A stretch of 64,000 nt of DNA. It comes from Symbiotaphrina buchneri. Its lineage: Eukaryota; Ascomycota; Symbiotaphrinales; Symbiotaphrinaceae. The notes beneath the pieces were generated by a model. That model saw only the letters and a program-made list of their open reading frames with translations. It was not told the DNA's origin and ran no database searches. Each line of letters opens with the position of its first letter. Position 1 is the stretch's first letter. Made by a program: the position numbers and the translations under genes. Where the stretch lies: contig BCIG01000005.1 of NCBI GenBank assembly GCA_001599915.1, forward strand, positions 248,001 through 312,000, written 5' to 3'. This document shows positions 61,558 to 64,000 of this stretch, one piece after another.

Positions 61558-62881
61558 GGCGGCGTTACGGTGGTCAATAAGCATCAAATGGAGTTTCTGC
61601 AACTTTCATGGCCAAACAAAGGCGAGGCGTTTTTCATTAGTTTGGCGGATTAGGAGATACCTTGGAGAAGAAGCGCAGATTAGGAGCGTCACTGGATTAC
61701 TTCATAATCGAGGAGGAGTTGAGGGAGGCAGAAGGGTCCTTGCTGCGTCCTTGTCTGTCCATATATATATATATGAATATCATACCAAGCACTATTAATG
61801 CCGAATACCTTTGTCTACTAATTTCAATGTGCCATGACCATCACTCATGCCCGAGCAGTCACAATGACCTTTTGATAAGGTATGTAGCAATATTTTAGGT
61901 ACAGAGTTCTACCTAGCTACGGCTCGAAGTGACTATTCAGAATTCCCGCCACAGCATAAGCGCAGGGCGATCCTGATACAGAAGCAATCCCGGTTGCGGC
62001 CACACGCATCTCGAGCACTCGTCCACCTTAGTTGCTGAGGTATGCTGAAACTGCGCCGGTGAATATTCGTGAGTCAGAATATTTGTGACGAAGCGTCTAT
62101 CAGGAGACGTTGAAAACGTCGGTTTGTACGACATATACATGAGCTGTGACTGCCAATTCAAGCTGACGGAAAGAGGGACAGAGCGAACGACAGGAGATGA
62201 GTCATGGGGCGAAGTCAAAGAGTGGTAATTGTCTGTCTACCGTATGCGGACGACATTATAGGTTGGGGCACGGGGTTCCATACCGAGCCGTGTACCTAGC
62301 ATTGCTTCTACAGCGGGATGATGATACAGGTGGTCAGTCAGTCGGTGAGCGTTTTCGGGATAAGGGTTAGGGCCAATAATAAATGGATGACAAAGCTGGG
62401 CAACTGTGCACATTTGCACATCAAAATATGGGCAAAAGTGAAGGAAGGGTTACCTTAGGCGAGGGTGAGGGCTAACCAGAGTTGGAAATGGAAAGTCGCT
62501 AGCGTCATTGCTTGAAAATCACATTTGCCCACGCACCCCACCAACCAACCGGCCACTCGCTTGCTCGCTCGCCCTCGCCCTTCCTTACTACCCTCCTCCC
62601 GTCCTCCCTCCCCATTCTGTTTCACGACGCTCGTCGAACGTCGCTGACACTTCCTCCACATCCTTTGAAGATTCGAGGCATCCTTTGTCTCTTCTTCTAC
62701 ACTTCCAAGCTCCGGTGCGGATCTGTTCACGCGACAGCTCATCGGCCTCAAAAGTTTGGATCGGGAGTTCCTGTCTCTTAGAAGCGGGGTTCTTCGGACT
62801 TGACTTTTTTTCTTTCCCCCAAACCTCATCGTCCATCGTGAGAAAAAGTTTTAGAAGGGTTCCATCTTCAACACCGCAACC
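61558..62881. other. Intergenic region: csf1 3' flank and eEF2 promoter/leader
   Basis: About 1.3 kb. It contains an (AT)7 run at 61761-61774 and, closer to eEF2, a strongly pyrimidine-rich block (listed separately). ORFs of 80-160 codons occur here, but none has a good start or a domain. Confidence 0.5.
62524..62640 (+). promoter_or_regulatory. Pyrimidine-rich core promoter/leader of eEF2
   Basis: A dense CT/CCN tract (CCACCAACCAACCGGCCACT, then CTCGCTCGCCCTCGCCC and further) lies 240-360 nt before the eEF2 ATG. Such tracts mark the transcription start region of highly expressed fungal genes. The assignment is by pattern; the start site itself is not visible. Confidence 0.5.
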
Positions 62882-64000
62882 ATGGTCAAGTAGGTCCTCC
62901 AATGCGATAACTCATGCTGGTTTCTTTCGTCGGACTTTGGATGCTCTCCATATCATGAGGCATCCAGTTCTTGTCGAAGCTGCGATAAGGCGGTGAGGTT
63001 TGCTTATACAGTAACGGGCCGGCTAACATAATGTCTCTTTGTTTGCAGCTTCACCGTCGAGGAGGTACGCCATTTCCATATTCGATTACGACTCCCAGAG
63101 CATGGGACTGAGGTCGATTTGATGCTAATATGTTTTCTAGATTCGGGCCCTTATGGACCATCCCACCAACATCCGTAACATGTCGGTCATTGCCCATGGT
63201 GAGCATATCCGCGCGCTTCTGGCCTTGTATTCCATTGTCTAACAACTTGCTCGAAATAGTCGACCACGGCAAATCCACTCTGACCGACTCGCTCGTCCAG
63301 CGGGCCGGTATCATCTCGGCCGCCAAGGCAGGTGAAGCCCGTTTCACCGACACTCGCCAGGATGAGCAGGATCGTTGCATTACCATCAAATCTACCGCCA
63401 TCTCTCTGTTTGCCCACATGGATGACGAGGAGGACCTGAAGGACTCCTACCAGAAGACCGATGGGCCAGACTTCTTGATCAACTTGATCGACTCGCCAGG
63501 TCACGTCGACTTCTCATCCGAAGTGACAGCTGCTCTGCGTGTCACTGATGGTGCCTTGGTCGTCGTTGACTGCGTCGAAGGTGTGTGTGTGCAGACCGAG
63601 ACCGTACTTCGTCAGGCTCTGGGTGAGCGTATCAAGCCCGTCTGTATCATCAACAAGGTCGATCGTGCCTTGCTTGAGCTGCAGGTTTCCAAGGAAGATC
63701 TTTACCAATCTTTCTCGAGAACCGTTGAATCCGTGAACGTCATCATCGCTACTTACTACGACAAAGCTCTCGGTGACGTGCAGGTCTACCCTTACAAGGG
63801 AACCGTGGCTTTTGGCTCTGGTCTTCACGGCTGGGCTTTCACCATCCGCCAGTTCGCGACCAAGTACGCCAAGAAGTTTGGTGTCGACAAGAACAAGATG
63901 ATGGAGCGTCTCTGGGTATGTCTTGACAAGACGCATCTTTTGAAGAAACAAGTTTGTGCTGACTCGTTTTAGGGCGACAACTTCTTTAACCCCAAGACCA
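62882..64000 (+). CDS. eef2: Translation elongation factor eEF2, N-terminal part (runs off window)
   Basis: The visible exons are 62882-62889 (8 nt), 63049-63064 (16 nt), 63141-63198, 63260-63915 and 63973 to the end, with introns of 159, 76, 61 and 57 nt. The junctions give MVNFTVEEIRALMD, IAHVDHGKST and [13 protein letters not shown]. About 255 of roughly 844 residues are present. The GTPase domain shows G1 AHVDHGKS (26-33), the switch-I region [11 protein letters not shown] (62-72), G3 DSPGHVDF (105-112) and G4 NKVD (159-162). The protein moves peptidyl-tRNA and mRNA on the ribosome using GTP. The diphthamide and C-terminal domains lie beyond the window. A pyrimidine-rich promoter and intron-dense 5' end fit very high expression. 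Confidence 0.97.

Noticed and set aside
61761-61774. (AT)7 microsatellite
   Set aside because: Too short and too common in fungal intergenic DNA to be informative.
61937-62218. 93-codon minus-strand ORF between csf1 and eEF2
   Set aside because: It needs a TTG start and shows no motif or splice signals.

Overview
The window is nuclear DNA of a filamentous ascomycete. The evidence is short 48-120 nt introns with GT(A/G)NGT donors, CTNAY-like branch sites and YAG acceptors, plus a fungal gene set: myosin-like chitin synthases, a class I cullin, exocyst Sec5, NAD-isocitrate dehydrogenase, a Csf1 bridge-like lipid-transfer protein and eEF2. The head-to-head csmA/csmB chitin synthase pair and the sequence style point to Eurotiomycetes, probably Eurotiales. 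That placement is an inference and the species cannot be read from the sequence.

Layout. At 1-8.5 kb lie the tail of an unidentified gene, two proteins I do not recognise, a carboxylesterase and a mitochondrial acetyl-CoA hydrolase/CoA-transferase. At 9.5-22.8 kb, csmA (minus) and csmB (plus) diverge from a 2.2 kb spacer. The 22.8-38.5 kb stretch is gene-poor and looks accessory. It holds an exonuclease-like gene whose reading frame is interrupted, an intron-containing tRNA-Leu(AAG), a coiled-coil protein, a group of three genes (SAM methyltransferase, small membrane protein, short-chain dehydrogenase) and a small Ser/Arg-rich protein followed by a 29-bp direct repeat.

The 38.5-64 kb stretch is conserved housekeeping sequence: sec5 and idh2 (divergent), culA, a cupin protein, a TMEM184/DUF300 membrane protein and csf1 (divergent), and the first 255 codons of eEF2.

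Several genes share a theme of polarised growth and membrane supply: the two wall-building chitin synthases, exocyst Sec5, the Csf1 lipid bridge and possibly the TMEM184 homologue. They are neighbours rather than a demonstrated functional cluster. Splice junctions were worked out by hand from reading-frame continuity and remembered family sequences. Many exons are very short (8, 16, 17 and 36 nt), so ORF-only annotation would mis-call the N termini of eEF2, culA and csf1. I saw no CRISPR array, no rRNA and no virus-like or LTR element.
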